From positions 62,001 to 126,000 of IMG/VR virus record IMGVR_UViG_3300028920_000027: a DNA stretch of 64,000 bases. The stretch is one strand, 5' to 3'. Origin of the DNA: a virus. The first letter of the stretch is position 1; every line of letters begins with the position of its first letter. The position numbers were made by a program, and so were the translations under genes. Shown in pieces: positions 50,075 to 57,179 of this stretch. The notes under the pieces are model-generated. The model did not search any database, was not told where the DNA came from, and worked only from the letters and a program-made list of their open reading frames with translations.

Positions 50075-50382
50075 CCGTGGTCACACGACGGGCGTTGTAG
50101 GGAGTTGCCGTGACCGTCGTGGTGTTCATGGTGTCCCAAGCCCACGCATAGATGGTGCTTCCAGAGGTGTTCGTTGTGGCCGTGGGGTAGCCCTGGTGGC
50201 GGAACCGGATGGCTACTGGTATTGGGAAAGGGCCCACCGAGTAGGTGACGACTTGCTGAACCTGAGGGCGAGGTCGAAGCTTCAGCTCTTGGAGCTTGGA
50301 GGAGGGGCATCGACCGTAAGCCGCAGACGACCTGAGGGGTGAACCCCAGCTCGTCCAGAACTTGCTGTTGGGTCAGAGGCAT
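50061..50382 (-). pseudogene. Small gene with internal frameshift
   Basis: The ATG at 50382 starts MPLTQQQVLDELGFTPQ. After about 20-30 codons a neighbouring frame carries sensible sequence (LQELKLRPRPQVQQVVTYSV; TIYAWAWDTMNTTTVTATPY) to a TGA at 50061. A one-base indel near 50300 is inferred. Parent function unknown. Confidence 0.5.
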
Positions 50383-51047
50383 CGTGCTCGATAGCGCGTG
50401 GCTACCTTCTTGGCGGTTTCGGCAGGCAGCTTCCAAATCTTGAAGAGACCCATCGTCTTGTCCTGTTTGCGACCCTTGGGGACGGGCTCGATGGTTACCG
50501 TGGGATTGCCCTTGGCATCGGCCCCGAACTCCTTGATCTTGCCCTTCTTGTTCTTGTACTTCCCATACAGGATGATGTCACCCACGTTGAATGAATATGC
50601 CTTCTTGTAGAACTTGTGAGTGAACTCCCCGCAGCCAGGGCCGAGATCCTTGCGCGGATGCTTCTTTCCTTCGTTGTCGACCTCGAAGACCATTCCCCCG
50701 TGGTAGACAAATTCCCCGGGTTTGAAGCCCTCCCCCTTGGCATCACCCTTCCCTTCATTCTTGGCAGCCAGGCGAGAAGGGCCACCCTGTTGCTTGTACT
50801 CTCGCAGCACGTCGCTGATGAACCGCGGCCACTTAGGCTCGGTCTCATCTTCCCAGTCCAGGATGCGCTGAAGCGCCTCCGTGAAGTAGGTACCGCCCTT
50901 GTGCATCCCTTGGGTGTAGCGGTCATCGAAGTCGTCAGCCAACGTGTTCGATACACCCTTTCGAGTCGGCTCAGTCTCCCACTTGCGGCAAATGCTCACC
51001 GCATGGCTGATTAGAGACTTGCGGTCGGGGAAGAGGGGGTTCGCCAC
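50373..51047 (-). CDS. Basic protein with C-terminal KKVATRYRA motif
   Basis: 224 aa. The N-terminal helical part is followed by a beta-rich domain (GEFVYHGGMVFEVDNEG; DIILYGKYKNKKGKIKEFG, KOW/SH3-like). The C-terminus PAETAKKVATRYRARCL carries at the C-terminal end the same motif that other proteins have at the N-terminus. Its stop overlaps the 50061-50382 start. Confidence 0.65.
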   Translation of the reverse strand: MANPLFPDRKSLISHAVSICRKWETEPTRKGVSNTLADDFDDRYTQGMHKGGTYFTEALQRILDWEDETEPKWPRFISDVLREYKQQGGPSRLAAKNEGKGDAKGEGFKPGEFVYHGGMVFEVDNEGKKHPRKDLGPGCGEFTHKFYKKAYSFNVGDIILYGKYKNKKGKIKEFGADAKGNPTVTIEPVPKGRKQDKTMGLFKIWKLPAETAKKVATRYRARCL

Positions 51048-51057
51048 AAGGTTCCTT

Positions 51058-51888
51058 TCAGCGGAAAGAGGTGCCCAAGGTCGGTACCCAGAAGTCTGTC
51101 GATTGTTTCCAGCTCAGGTACTCAGGCGCCATGACACAGAAGCCGTCTTCGCCCCAGCCGGGGCCCCACGAGTTCTTGATGAGAAAGCCATCAGGCACGT
51201 AGCCGATGATCATCATTGCGTGACCACCCGCGAACACATTCCCCTTGGGGCGCGGTACAGGGCCTCGCGATCGGAGCTTCATGAACTCCTTGGTCACCTG
51301 CGTACCGAAGACCACCGGGTGGTGCGACCGAAGTGCGTCGATAATCAGGTCGAGCCGGGTGTTGCCGGTTGAGGTGATGCGGTAATAGCTGTGGATGCGG
51401 TGGCCCGTGGCCTCGCGCATTGCTTTCAAGGAAGGCAGGCGGTAAAGCCGCCTCAGGTCGTAGGGCCAGATCTCCTCGGTGCAGATGCCAAACCGCTGGA
51501 GCACACAGAAGGCCAGACGAACCCATGTCCCCTCGTCGTGGTCGATGTCCCCCTTACCGTCTCTGTCGAGGTCTTGAAGGGCCCGACACATCGAGTAGAC
51601 GAAGAGGCGACTCAGCTCGACGCGCGGGCGTCCCTCGATGGCATTGACGACTTCAACGGCATCCGCTGTGGCATTGCCGACACACGAGCTGGCTCGCAGC
51701 TGGTTGGTGTCGGTCGTGAAATCGCTCAAATCGACGTAGGTGCTGTTACCCGCTCGGGTCTTGAGCAAAGCGTTGTTGAACTTGCGGTCGGGCTTTTCCC
51801 CACGTAGCTTGGGCGGGTCGGGTACGTAGCCAAATCGTTTGCCAAGTTTGCGGGCGCTGAAGTTTGGGTGCTGGGTGAGTTGTGACAT
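51058..51888 (-). CDS. Papain-like cysteine protease (C1 family)
   Basis: 276 aa from the ATG at 51888 (GGAGG five bases upstream). The catalytic Cys is in QLRASSCVGNATAD, the His in GGHAMMIIGYVPDG and the Asn in LIKNSWGPGWGEDGFCVM, so the triad is complete. No signal peptide is evident. Targets unknown: host or phage proteins. It is divergent from a lipoprotein gene with overlapping 5-prime regions. Confidence 0.92.
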   Translation of the reverse strand: MSQLTQHPNFSARKLGKRFGYVPDPPKLRGEKPDRKFNNALLKTRAGNSTYVDLSDFTTDTNQLRASSCVGNATADAVEVVNAIEGRPRVELSRLFVYSMCRALQDLDRDGKGDIDHDEGTWVRLAFCVLQRFGICTEEIWPYDLRRLYRLPSLKAMREATGHRIHSYYRITSTGNTRLDLIIDALRSHHPVVFGTQVTKEFMKLRSRGPVPRPKGNVFAGGHAMMIIGYVPDGFLIKNSWGPGWGEDGFCVMAPEYLSWKQSTDFWVPTLGTSFR

Positions 51889-51944
51889 GGTCCCTCCAGG
51901 AACCCCGGCCCACAAGAAGATTCTTTCGATGCCCCCCTACCAAC

Positions 51945-52301
51945 ATGACCCCAACCATTCGCTTCGTGCCGCTACTCGTCGTGCCGCTGCTACTCACGGC
52001 GTGCCCGAAGACTGATCCCACCAAACCTCCAGTGCCGCCGCCGCTCGATCCGACAGGTACCGAGTTCTGTGCCGAGATGTGCAAGCGCATCGGGCCCGCG
52101 GGTCTCAAGTGTGAAGAGGGCGAGGACGTCTACAACTCCGACCTAGAAGGCGAAGAGGGCGTGCCTAACCAGAGCTGCACTGACTGGTGTGAAGAGCAAC
52201 AGGAACGCGGTTTCTACATCAACCCCAAGTGTGTCCGACTTGTCGAGTCCTGCAAGGAAATCGAGGACGCTCGTCAAAAGGACGAAGCCGAGTGCCCCTG
52301 A
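51945..52301 (+). CDS. Cys-rich lipoprotein
   Basis: 118 aa from the ATG at 51945. Signal peptide with lipobox: FVPLLVVPLLLTAC (cleavage before Cys 17). A Pro-rich linker (KPPVPPPLDP) follows, then eight or more Cys in the mature part (FCAEMCKRIGPAGLKC; CTDWCEEQ), probably disulfide-bonded. Expected at the host outer or cytoplasmic membrane; superinfection exclusion is a possible role. Confidence 0.82.
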   Translation: MTPTIRFVPLLVVPLLLTACPKTDPTKPPVPPPLDPTGTEFCAEMCKRIGPAGLKCEEGEDVYNSDLEGEEGVPNQSCTDWCEEQQERGFYINPKCVRLVESCKEIEDARQKDEAECP

Positions 52302-52305
52302 TCCC

Positions 52306-52315
52306 GGTGTATCAC
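52306..52315 (+). promoter_or_regulatory. GGTGTANAGT-type promoter element
   Basis: GGTGTATCAC, five bases before the ATG at 52321. Confidence 0.52.
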
Positions 52316-52320
52316 TGGAC

Positions 52321-52596
52321 ATGGCAAGCTATGGCAAGTACCGTGAAGAGGGCTCCATCATTCTCGTCGAGATCCTGTCAGACAAGACCAACGACAATGG
52401 TCGAGAGGTCGAACTCAAGTGTCTCCAGGTCATTCGGCCCGTGAGAGGCGGGGTGCCACTCCCCAACCCTGACCCCATCGTCGGACAGGTGTGGAGCGTT
52501 TGGGCAGGTCCTGGGTCCGGACCCTATTGTGGGTGGAGCCTGGAAGTTCTCGAAGCTGGCGCCCCCGAATTAAAAGGTCTACCCAAGGCCGGCTAG
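52321..52596 (+). CDS. Small beta-rich protein
   Basis: 91 aa (MASYGKYREEGSIILVEIL). Strand-rich with VGQVWSVWAGPGSG. The TAG stop is 12 bases before, and in frame with, the start of the next gene. No family recognised. Confidence 0.6.
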   Translation: MASYGKYREEGSIILVEILSDKTNDNGREVELKCLQVIRPVRGGVPLPNPDPIVGQVWSVWAGPGSGPYCGWSLEVLEAGAPELKGLPKAG

Positions 52597-52608
52597 ACTG
52601 AAGTTATA

Positions 52609-52908
52609 GTGCTCAACTCCACCCGCCCCATCATGATCGTCCACGAAGGGCAGAACCGACTCACCCGTCACCGATGGGTGTTCGAGCTGGAAAGCAGCCG
52701 ACTCGTGTTAGTGCGCTACCACTACGAGATCCGGCGCAAGATCGAGAGTCCCTGGGGTCTACGCAAGTTCTACGAAGCCAACCCCACGGGAGCCTACGGG
52801 GACTGGGAGTGGCTCAAGATCGACGACGTGCCTTGGCCCTCCGAATTGGAGCAAGAAGCCAAGGAGAAAATCTTGGAGGGGCTGGTCGTTTTACGACAAG
52901 TCGCTTGA
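52609..52908 (+). CDS. Small unknown protein
   Basis: 99 aa from a GTG at 52609 (an ATG at 52633 is an alternative). Beta-hairpin region RLVLVRYHYEIRRK then a helical acidic end. In frame with the preceding TAG. No family recognised. Confidence 0.58.
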   Translation: MLNSTRPIMIVHEGQNRLTRHRWVFELESSRLVLVRYHYEIRRKIESPWGLRKFYEANPTGAYGDWEWLKIDDVPWPSELEQEAKEKILEGLVVLRQVA

Positions 52909-52916
52909 CGCTTGAC

Positions 52917-52926
52917 GGTGTAGAGT
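52917..52926 (+). promoter_or_regulatory. GGTGTANAGT-type promoter element without clear gene
   Basis: GGTGTAGAGT just after the 52609-52908 stop. No convincing plus-strand gene follows; the next minus-strand gene begins at 52991 in antisense. Confidence 0.5.
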
Positions 52927-52990
52927 GAAGAGAGCCCGCCGCCCCGATGCACTCCCCCCTCGGTGCACGGCAAGAGCGGCGGTGCTCATC

Positions 52991-53521
52991 TTACTGCCAG
53001 GCTACCTCGACACAGACTTCGAGGGGCTCGGGCTGGGGTAGTGACTTACCTGAAATGCGGCTCAGCATTTGCACAAACTGCGGGTTTGACAGCGGCTTGT
53101 AGCCATCCTCACCCCAGCGTCTTGTGCGGCGAATCAGCTCGATGGCGGCCCGCCCCGATAACCCTTTGTGCATGATGAGCGTAACGGCCGTCACGAGGCC
53201 ACTGCGGTTCATTCCCGCCGCGCAGGTGACCATGACTCTCTTCCCCTCCGAAAGCGCGTTAGCGGCCCGCCTGGCGGCCCCCACGACCCAATGGAGCCCT
53301 TGGCGATCGAGGGGCTTCTCCCCGGGCAGGTCATCAATGGGAGCCCGCACGACTTCAACATCGGGATAATAGACGCTTGCCGGCTGAATCTCACGCGCCG
53401 CCAGGATCAGCATGTCTATGCCCAACTCACTCAGGGCAGTGCCATAGGGAGGCTTGCTTCCCTGATAGAGGCCAGGGATGATCTTGTCGTAGGTCCAGGG
53501 GTGATCCGCGATGATGAGCAC
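52991..53521 (-). CDS. Dual-specificity / tyrosine phosphatase
   Basis: 176 aa from a GTG at 53521 (TTG at 53539 possible). The P-loop VTCAAGMNRSG gives the CX5R signature, with the general-acid Asp likely in APIDDLPGE, and the N-terminal IIPGLYQGSKPP matches DSP folds. It could dephosphorylate host or phage proteins; link to the phage kinase system is only proximity-free speculation. Confidence 0.86.
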   Translation of the reverse strand: MLIIADHPWTYDKIIPGLYQGSKPPYGTALSELGIDMLILAAREIQPASVYYPDVEVVRAPIDDLPGEKPLDRQGLHWVVGAARRAANALSEGKRVMVTCAAGMNRSGLVTAVTLIMHKGLSGRAAIELIRRTRRWGEDGYKPLSNPQFVQMLSRISGKSLPQPEPLEVCVEVAWQ

Positions 53522-53616
53522 GCCTCTGATGGCCCACAAGAAGAATCACTAGTACCGGAGTACCAGAAGTAGCCACGCCCCCCGCGGGGACCATACCCAC
53601 CTTTGAACCAGACATC

Positions 53617-53757
53617 CTAACTGCGAGTCAGTTCACCAATCACGTGCGAAATCTCCAGGCCCGTCATATCGCCTTTGAGCCTCTTCCGAAGCACGGCTAT
53701 CGGGATGCCAGGGTTGTCACGAATGACCTCGTAGACCGCTCGCTGGTGAAGGTTCAT
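53617..53757 (-). CDS. Small winged-helix-like protein
   Basis: 46 aa from the ATG at 53757 overlapping the upstream stop. RAVYEVIRDNPGIPIAVLRK and LEISHVIGEL resemble a minimal winged helix. Co-translated with two upstream ORFs. Confidence 0.5.
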   Translation of the reverse strand: MNLHQRAVYEVIRDNPGIPIAVLRKRLKGDMTGLEISHVIGELTRS

Positions 53758-53792
53758 GCGGCTTCGTCCCAATCGTAGCGAATCTTTTTCAT
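53754..53792 (-). CDS. 12-codon coupled micro-ORF
   Basis: MKKIRYDWDEAA, with ATGA overlaps at both ends (with the genes starting at 54142 and 53757) and a GGAGG about eight bases upstream. Either a tiny peptide or a translational relay. Confidence 0.4.
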   Translation of the reverse strand: MKKIRYDWDEAA

Positions 53793-54142
53793 TTGAGGTC
53801 CCTCCACACCTTCTTTCGGGCATTGTCCCCTGGAAGAAGAACAAGAGCGTCCGAGGGTCGATGTTCAACACACACTCGGCGCCGTCCCTTACTATTCAGG
53901 CGAAACCAACCAGGCTCTGAACACCCTTCGGTGCTGCACCGGGGGGTTTGCTTCTGCCTCGCCCGAATTTTGGTCCACATGAGCAGGAGTGATGAGGTTG
54001 CAACGCAGACCTCTAGCCCTCTACGACCCGCCACCCAAACTCGACCCTGACCCAAGTCGATCTTGGTGATGACTCCTTCGGAGCCTTGAAGGGCCCACAC
54101 GTCGCCCACCTTCAGACTTGTCGGCTCGACTGGATTGATCAC
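53789..54142 (-). CDS. KOW-like plus zinc-binding small protein
   Basis: 117 aa from the GTG at 54142. SLKVGDVWALQGSEGVITKI is KOW/SH3-like. A Cys/His cluster follows (RCSTEGCSEPGW; RVCVEHRPSD). The GTG lies five bases after GGTGTATCTC, part of a divergent double element. No family recognised. Confidence 0.55.
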   Translation of the reverse strand: MINPVEPTSLKVGDVWALQGSEGVITKIDLGQGRVWVAGRRGLEVCVATSSLLLMWTKIRARQKQTPRCSTEGCSEPGWFRLNSKGRRRVCVEHRPSDALVLLPGDNARKKVWRDLK

Positions 54143-54151
54143 GCCCCGAGA

Positions 54152-54165
54152 TACACCACGGTGTA
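54152..54165. promoter_or_regulatory. Overlapping divergent promoter elements
   Basis: TACACCACGGTGTA is a perfect inverted repeat: GGTGTA on each strand. It serves the minus gene at 54142 and the plus ORF at 54176. Confidence 0.6.
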
Positions 54166-54175
54166 ACATAAAGCT

Positions 54176-54262
54176 GTGAACAAGCCAGCCTTCCCAGCCC
54201 TGTGGTATGTCAGCTCCCCTTCGCAGGAGCTTATCGCTCTGACCAACGGTGAGTGGCTTTGA
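54176..54262 (+). CDS. 28-aa coupled ORF
   Basis: GTG start 11 bases after the promoter element. MNKPAFPALWYVSSPSQELI. Its stop overlaps the start of the YspA-like gene, suggesting translational coupling. Confidence 0.42.
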   Translation: MNKPAFPALWYVSSPSQELIALTNGEWL

Positions 54263-54654
54263 AGGTACTGGTTACCGGCAGTCGGAGCTGGGTCAGCCCG
54301 GTACCGATCCGTGAAGAGTTGGAGAAGCTCCCCCCAGGGACCATCCTCGTCCACGGCGCTTGTCGAGGTGCCGACAACATCGCCGCTGATGAAGCTCGCA
54401 AGCTGGGGTTCGAGGTCCGTGCCTACCCAGTGTCTGATGAGGAGTGGAATTCCAAGGGTGGGGGCGCCGGCCACGCCCGCAACCAGCAGATGCTCGATGA
54501 GGAGCACCCTGATCAGGACGACGTGTACATCGACCTCGTGCTTGCCTTTCACCGGGATTCCGGGTTAGGCCGTGGGACCCGTGACATGATGGCGCGCGTG
54601 GCCGTCGCAGACCCGCCCATTGAGCAAAAGGTCGTCGTCCACAGAAAGGGTTGA
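54253..54654 (+). CDS. YspA/DUF2493-like SLOG protein
   Basis: 133 aa from the GTG at 54253. LKVLVTGSRSWVSP, ILVHGACRGADNIAADEA and YPVSDEEWN...GAGHARNQQML are the Rossmann-like nucleotide-binding motifs of the YspA (cpYpsA-related) SLOG family, thought to sense or process nucleotide-derived ligands. Such genes are common in large phages; role unknown. Confidence 0.85.
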   Translation: MALKVLVTGSRSWVSPVPIREELEKLPPGTILVHGACRGADNIAADEARKLGFEVRAYPVSDEEWNSKGGGAGHARNQQMLDEEHPDQDDVYIDLVLAFHRDSGLGRGTRDMMARVAVADPPIEQKVVVHRKG

Positions 54655-54812
54655 CAGGTTTGGGCATCGGGTCCATCATGCCTGTCACCGTCTTCGATTT
54701 CCGTCTTCGCAGGCTTCCCATCATGTCCAAATCGTAGACCTACAGCCGTTCGAGGTCGCCTCCAAGGTGCGCAGTTGGTACATAACCCCACTGCAACCCT
54801 TGGAGATCCAAA

Positions 54813-55256
54813 GTGAAAGAGCCCTCGACACCAATATCTAGACTGCGAACAGTCATTCGCGAACTGGCCAGCGCTGGCCACAACCATCGCCGACACCAGC
54901 AAGAACTGCGGCGCACCCCTGGTACGGGCCCGGTGCGGCAGGCCCTGCGGGAAGACTACCTGATCACGACGCGAGCTCAGGCCCGACACGCCTTGCTGGC
55001 CTACGCCATGATTAGAGGTCGGAAGTACGCCGATATCGAGCCCCGATCCAATGAGGCCCCTTCCGAGCGCTGGCTGATGGCCAACCTCTTGAAGGCTGAG
55101 CCTGAGGTCACTCCTACGCCGGCTGATCTTAAGGCGTGGATTGCAGGAGAGGAGTGCCCCTTCCAAGTGAACCTCAACGACCGGTGGGAGACCCGCCGCG
55201 CCTTGAGGAAAGCCGCCGCACTGAAAGCTTCCCCCGTACTGGAGGCCACGGGATGA
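54813..55256 (+). CDS. Unknown basic helical protein
   Basis: 147 aa from a GTG at 54813. Arg-rich helical N-terminus (HNHRRHQQELRRTPGTGPVR). The stop overlaps the start of the next small gene. The 158 bases upstream (54655-54812) hold an open frame of about 40 codons without a good start (VQIVDLQPFEVASKV) that may be part of another small gene. Confidence 0.55.
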   Translation: MKEPSTPISRLRTVIRELASAGHNHRRHQQELRRTPGTGPVRQALREDYLITTRAQARHALLAYAMIRGRKYADIEPRSNEAPSERWLMANLLKAEPEVTPTPADLKAWIAGEECPFQVNLNDRWETRRALRKAAALKASPVLEATG

Positions 55257-55348
55257 TCGAAGTCAGAACCGTAAGCACCAAGCTCTTCCAGTTCCGAGAA
55301 GGTGCTGAGGAACGGATGGCTGACGCCTGCGACTACGACAATGACTGA
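55253..55348 (+). CDS. 31-aa coupled ORF
   Basis: ATG overlaps the upstream stop, and its TGA overlaps the start region of the Pth2-like gene. MIEVRTVSTKLFQFREGAEE, acidic end. Probably translated as part of the chain. Confidence 0.5.
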   Translation: MIEVRTVSTKLFQFREGAEERMADACDYDND

Positions 55349-55637
55349 CCGACTCCGCATTGTGACCCGCGCTGATCTCGCGCATGGCTCCCGCGCCGTG
55401 CAGGCTGTCCACGCCATGCGCGAGTGGGTCGACCAGTATCCGATCCTCGACCAGGAGTGGTACGAAAAGAGCAACACGATTGCCTTGCTTGAGGTTCCGA
55501 ATGAGTCTAAACTGCGCGCCCTATTGGAGCGCGCAACAGAACGGGGAATCCCTGTTGCATCGTGCTCAGTCCTGGGCGTGATGCTCGGCGGCTGTGCTCA
55601 TCCCTTCCCTTGGCTCTCAAGTTCGATGCCCCGGTAG
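55341..55637 (+). CDS. Pth2-like peptidyl-tRNA hydrolase
   Basis: 98 aa. IVTRADLAHGSRAVQAVHAM followed by NTIALLEVPNESKLRALL and ERGIPVASCSV fits the Pth2 fold used to recycle peptidyl-tRNA. The last codons and TAG stop lie inside the following tRNA gene on the same strand, so message and tRNA are mutually exclusive products at the 3-prime end. A tRNA-recycling enzyme beside tRNA genes is a sensible pairing. Confidence 0.75.
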   Translation: MTDRLRIVTRADLAHGSRAVQAVHAMREWVDQYPILDQEWYEKSNTIALLEVPNESKLRALLERATERGIPVASCSVLGVMLGGCAHPFPWLSSSMPR

Positions 55638-55700
55638 CTCAGTTGGCAGAGCGGCTGGATTCTAACCCGGTGTGCGCAGGTTCAAGCCCTGCCTGGGGCG
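55628..55700 (+). tRNA. tRNA-Arg(TCT) or suppressor, imperfect anticodon arm
   Basis: Acceptor GCCCCGG/CTGGGGC, D stem GCTC/GAGC, T arm GCAGG/CCTGC. Standard numbering gives loop ATTCTAA (TCT), but the best stem (CTGG/CCGG) leaves an eight-base loop ATTCTAAC in which CTA could also be presented. Confidence 0.75.
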
Positions 55701-55704
55701 CTTT

Positions 55705-55780
55705 GGAGGTGTAGCTCAGTGGTAGAGCGCGGCCCTGTAAAAGGGGCTGATGTCGCGTGGTTCGATCCCACCCACCTCCA
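55705..55780 (+). tRNA. tRNA with eight-base anticodon loop, anticodon unresolved
   Basis: Acceptor GGAGGTG/CACCTCC, D stem GCTC/GAGC, T loop TTCGATC. The best anticodon stem GGCCC/GGGCT encloses TGTAAAAG. GTA keeps U33 and A37. Confidence 0.65.
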
Positions 55781-55815
55781 CTCTTTGAAAAAGTCGCGGG
55801 CGTTTTTTGATCCGC

Positions 55816-55825
55816 GGTGTACAGT
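55816..55825 (+). promoter_or_regulatory. GGTGTANAGT-type promoter element
   Basis: GGTGTACAGT between the tRNA pair and the 55939 gene, with a leader of about 110 bases. Confidence 0.55.
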
Positions 55826-55855
55826 CCGAACTCAACACAACGTCGGCGAGCCAAC

Positions 55856-55920
55856 GATCAACACCGAGATAATCAACACCGAGATACCAGGGGCTTCCAG
55901 GCCCCTAAGGATTTCAACAA
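55856..55920 (+). repeat. Tandem 15-mers and hairpin repeat upstream of 55939
   Basis: ATCAACACCGAGATA occurs twice in tandem, then a hairpin unit GGGGCTTCCAGGCCCC with downstream AAGGATTTCAACAA (55890-55920). The hairpin unit recurs at 56757-56787 after the gene. Confidence 0.8.
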
Positions 55921-55938
55921 CATCAAGATGAGGATCCA

Positions 55939-56679
55939 ATGTCGAAGCTGAGCCACGTTCTGGCAGTCGTCAACCAGGTCAAAACCAACGCGATGGAGCA
56001 GGTCACCGGGCTGTACCAGCAGCTTGATAAGGCCAAGTTGACGGTGGGCCTGACTCGAACCTACAAGCCTCTGACCGACGATGGTGAAACCCTTCCCGAC
56101 GAGAATTCCATCGTTCAGATGCGAGTTGAGGATGTTCTTCGCGACGTAGTCAAGCACCTGACGCCCCTCTACGACGTATCCCTCCAGCGCGATGCTGCGA
56201 ATTGCGAGGCCAAGGCTGATCTTGTCGTCGACGGTGAGACCCTGCTCAAGGACGTGCCCGCTACCTATCTGCTGTGGTTGGAGAAGCAGGTCAACCACAT
56301 GCACACGATCATCTGCAAGCTGCCCACGCTGCCGGCGGAAGGTGAGTGGACCTTCGACCAGGGGTCCGCATGCTACAAAGACACTGTGTCCATGAGGGCA
56401 CGCACCAAAAAGGTACCGAAGCCCATCACCCTGTGTGAAGCTACGAAGGAACACCCAGCCCAGGTTCAGCTTGCCCACGAGGACATCATTGTTGGCTACT
56501 GGCATCAAACCGCACTCTCCGGGGCCATCCCCCGTACGCGTGCACAAGAGCTGCGAGACAGGGTTGAAACCTTGTTGGCGGCCATCAAAACAGCGCGGGA
56601 AACCGCCAACCACGTCGAGGCCCCGAAGAAAGAAGCGGGTGCCGTGATCTTCCGCTACCTTTTCCGGAAGGAAAGCTAA
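55939..56679 (+). CDS. Conserved-looking phage protein of unknown function
   Basis: 246 aa. Helical N-terminal part (AMEQVTGLYQQLDKAKL), a middle with KQVNHMHTIICKLPTLP and SACYKDTVSMRARTKK, and a C-terminal helical region with an Arg/Lys end. It stands alone between tRNA groups, flanked by a repeated hairpin. I recognise the type from large phages but no function. Confidence 0.68.
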   Translation: MSKLSHVLAVVNQVKTNAMEQVTGLYQQLDKAKLTVGLTRTYKPLTDDGETLPDENSIVQMRVEDVLRDVVKHLTPLYDVSLQRDAANCEAKADLVVDGETLLKDVPATYLLWLEKQVNHMHTIICKLPTLPAEGEWTFDQGSACYKDTVSMRARTKKVPKPITLCEATKEHPAQVQLAHEDIIVGYWHQTALSGAIPRTRAQELRDRVETLLAAIKTARETANHVEAPKKEAGAVIFRYLFRKES

Positions 56680-56756
56680 CCTGCCTCCGTGGTGGCAACC
56701 CCTTACCCAAGGAGGTTCATCTACATCCTGCTGCGACCCCAACAAGGGGTACCGGG

Positions 56757-56787
56757 GGGGCTTTTAGGCCCCTGAGGATTTCAACAA
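56757..56787 (+). repeat. Second copy of the flanking hairpin repeat
   Basis: GGGGCTTTTAGGCCCC followed by GAGGATTTCAACAA, matching 55890-55920 except in the loop and one base. Confidence 0.8.
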
Positions 56788-56820
56788 GACTACCTAAGCT
56801 GAAGCTAAGACTGAGACTGA

Positions 56821-56960
56821 CGACCCTTGGAGTTAAGTGTTGGTTCGATCCCAGCCCCGCCGACCGAGTCCCGCGGGCTCCTTCCCCGGATTGAGTCCCG
56901 GGCTCTCACCCTCTCATCGGCGGGTAGCCCAATCTGGCAGAGGCACTCCGTAGCCGGGTC
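56821..56960 (+). tRNA. Circularly permuted tRNA gene A (3-prime half before 5-prime half)
   Basis: 3-prime half: anticodon stem GGAGT (56829-56833), variable region, T arm GTTGG/TTCGATC/CCAGC, acceptor CCCGCCG (56856-56862), discriminator A. A 54-base spacer follows. 5-prime half: acceptor CGGCGGG (56918-56924), TA, D arm, anticodon stem ACTCC (56945-56949). Acceptor 7 of 7 and anticodon stem 5 of 5 pair. Outside the anticodon arm GGGTC (56956-56960) pairs with GACCC (56822-56826). Anticodon cannot be assigned without knowing the join. Confidence 0.72.
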
Positions 56961-57024
56961 TACCTGATGCCTGAGACTTGGTAGAAAGCTGACCAAAAGC
57001 GGTGGTCTCGCTCATCGACCGTTA

Positions 57025-57179
57025 CCTCGACAATCTTCGTGGATGTGGGTTCAAGTCCCTCCGGGCCAGCTCTGTCGAGTAGGGTCCGAACCACCCCCTC
57101 CCCCTTGGGTGGCTCCTTACTCGGCAGAGCTGGCCTGTAGCTCAATGGCAGAGCACACGAACTTTAGATCTGATCGAGG
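57025..57179 (+). tRNA. Circularly permuted tRNA gene B (3-prime half before 5-prime half)
   Basis: 3-prime half: anticodon stem TCGTG (57037-57041), T arm GTGGG/TTCAAGT/CCCTC (one mismatch), acceptor CGGGCCA (57062-57068), discriminator G. 61-base spacer folding as a long extension of the acceptor stem. 5-prime half: acceptor TGGCCTG (57131-57137), TA, D stem GCTC/GAGC, anticodon stem CACGA (57156-57160) then ACTTTAG. Acceptor 7 of 7, anticodon stem 5 of 5. Flanks TCGAGG/CCTCGA and AGAT/ATCT also pair. TTT (Lys) is possible if the whole loop comes from the 5-prime half. Confidence 0.72.
57063..57137 (+). other. Long hairpin linking the two halves of permuted tRNA B
   Basis: The bases after the 3-prime half are complementary, with two G-U pairs, to those before the 5-prime half over about 20 bp. 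A second hairpin (ACCACCC/GGGTGGC-type) lies in the loop. It would bring the acceptor halves together for end processing. Confidence 0.8.

Noticed and set aside
56821-57179. Group I intron inserted in a normal-order tRNA
   Set aside because: The first 5-prime half does not pair with the second 3-prime half, the spacers are too short for an intron, and each half pairs with its own upstream partner.
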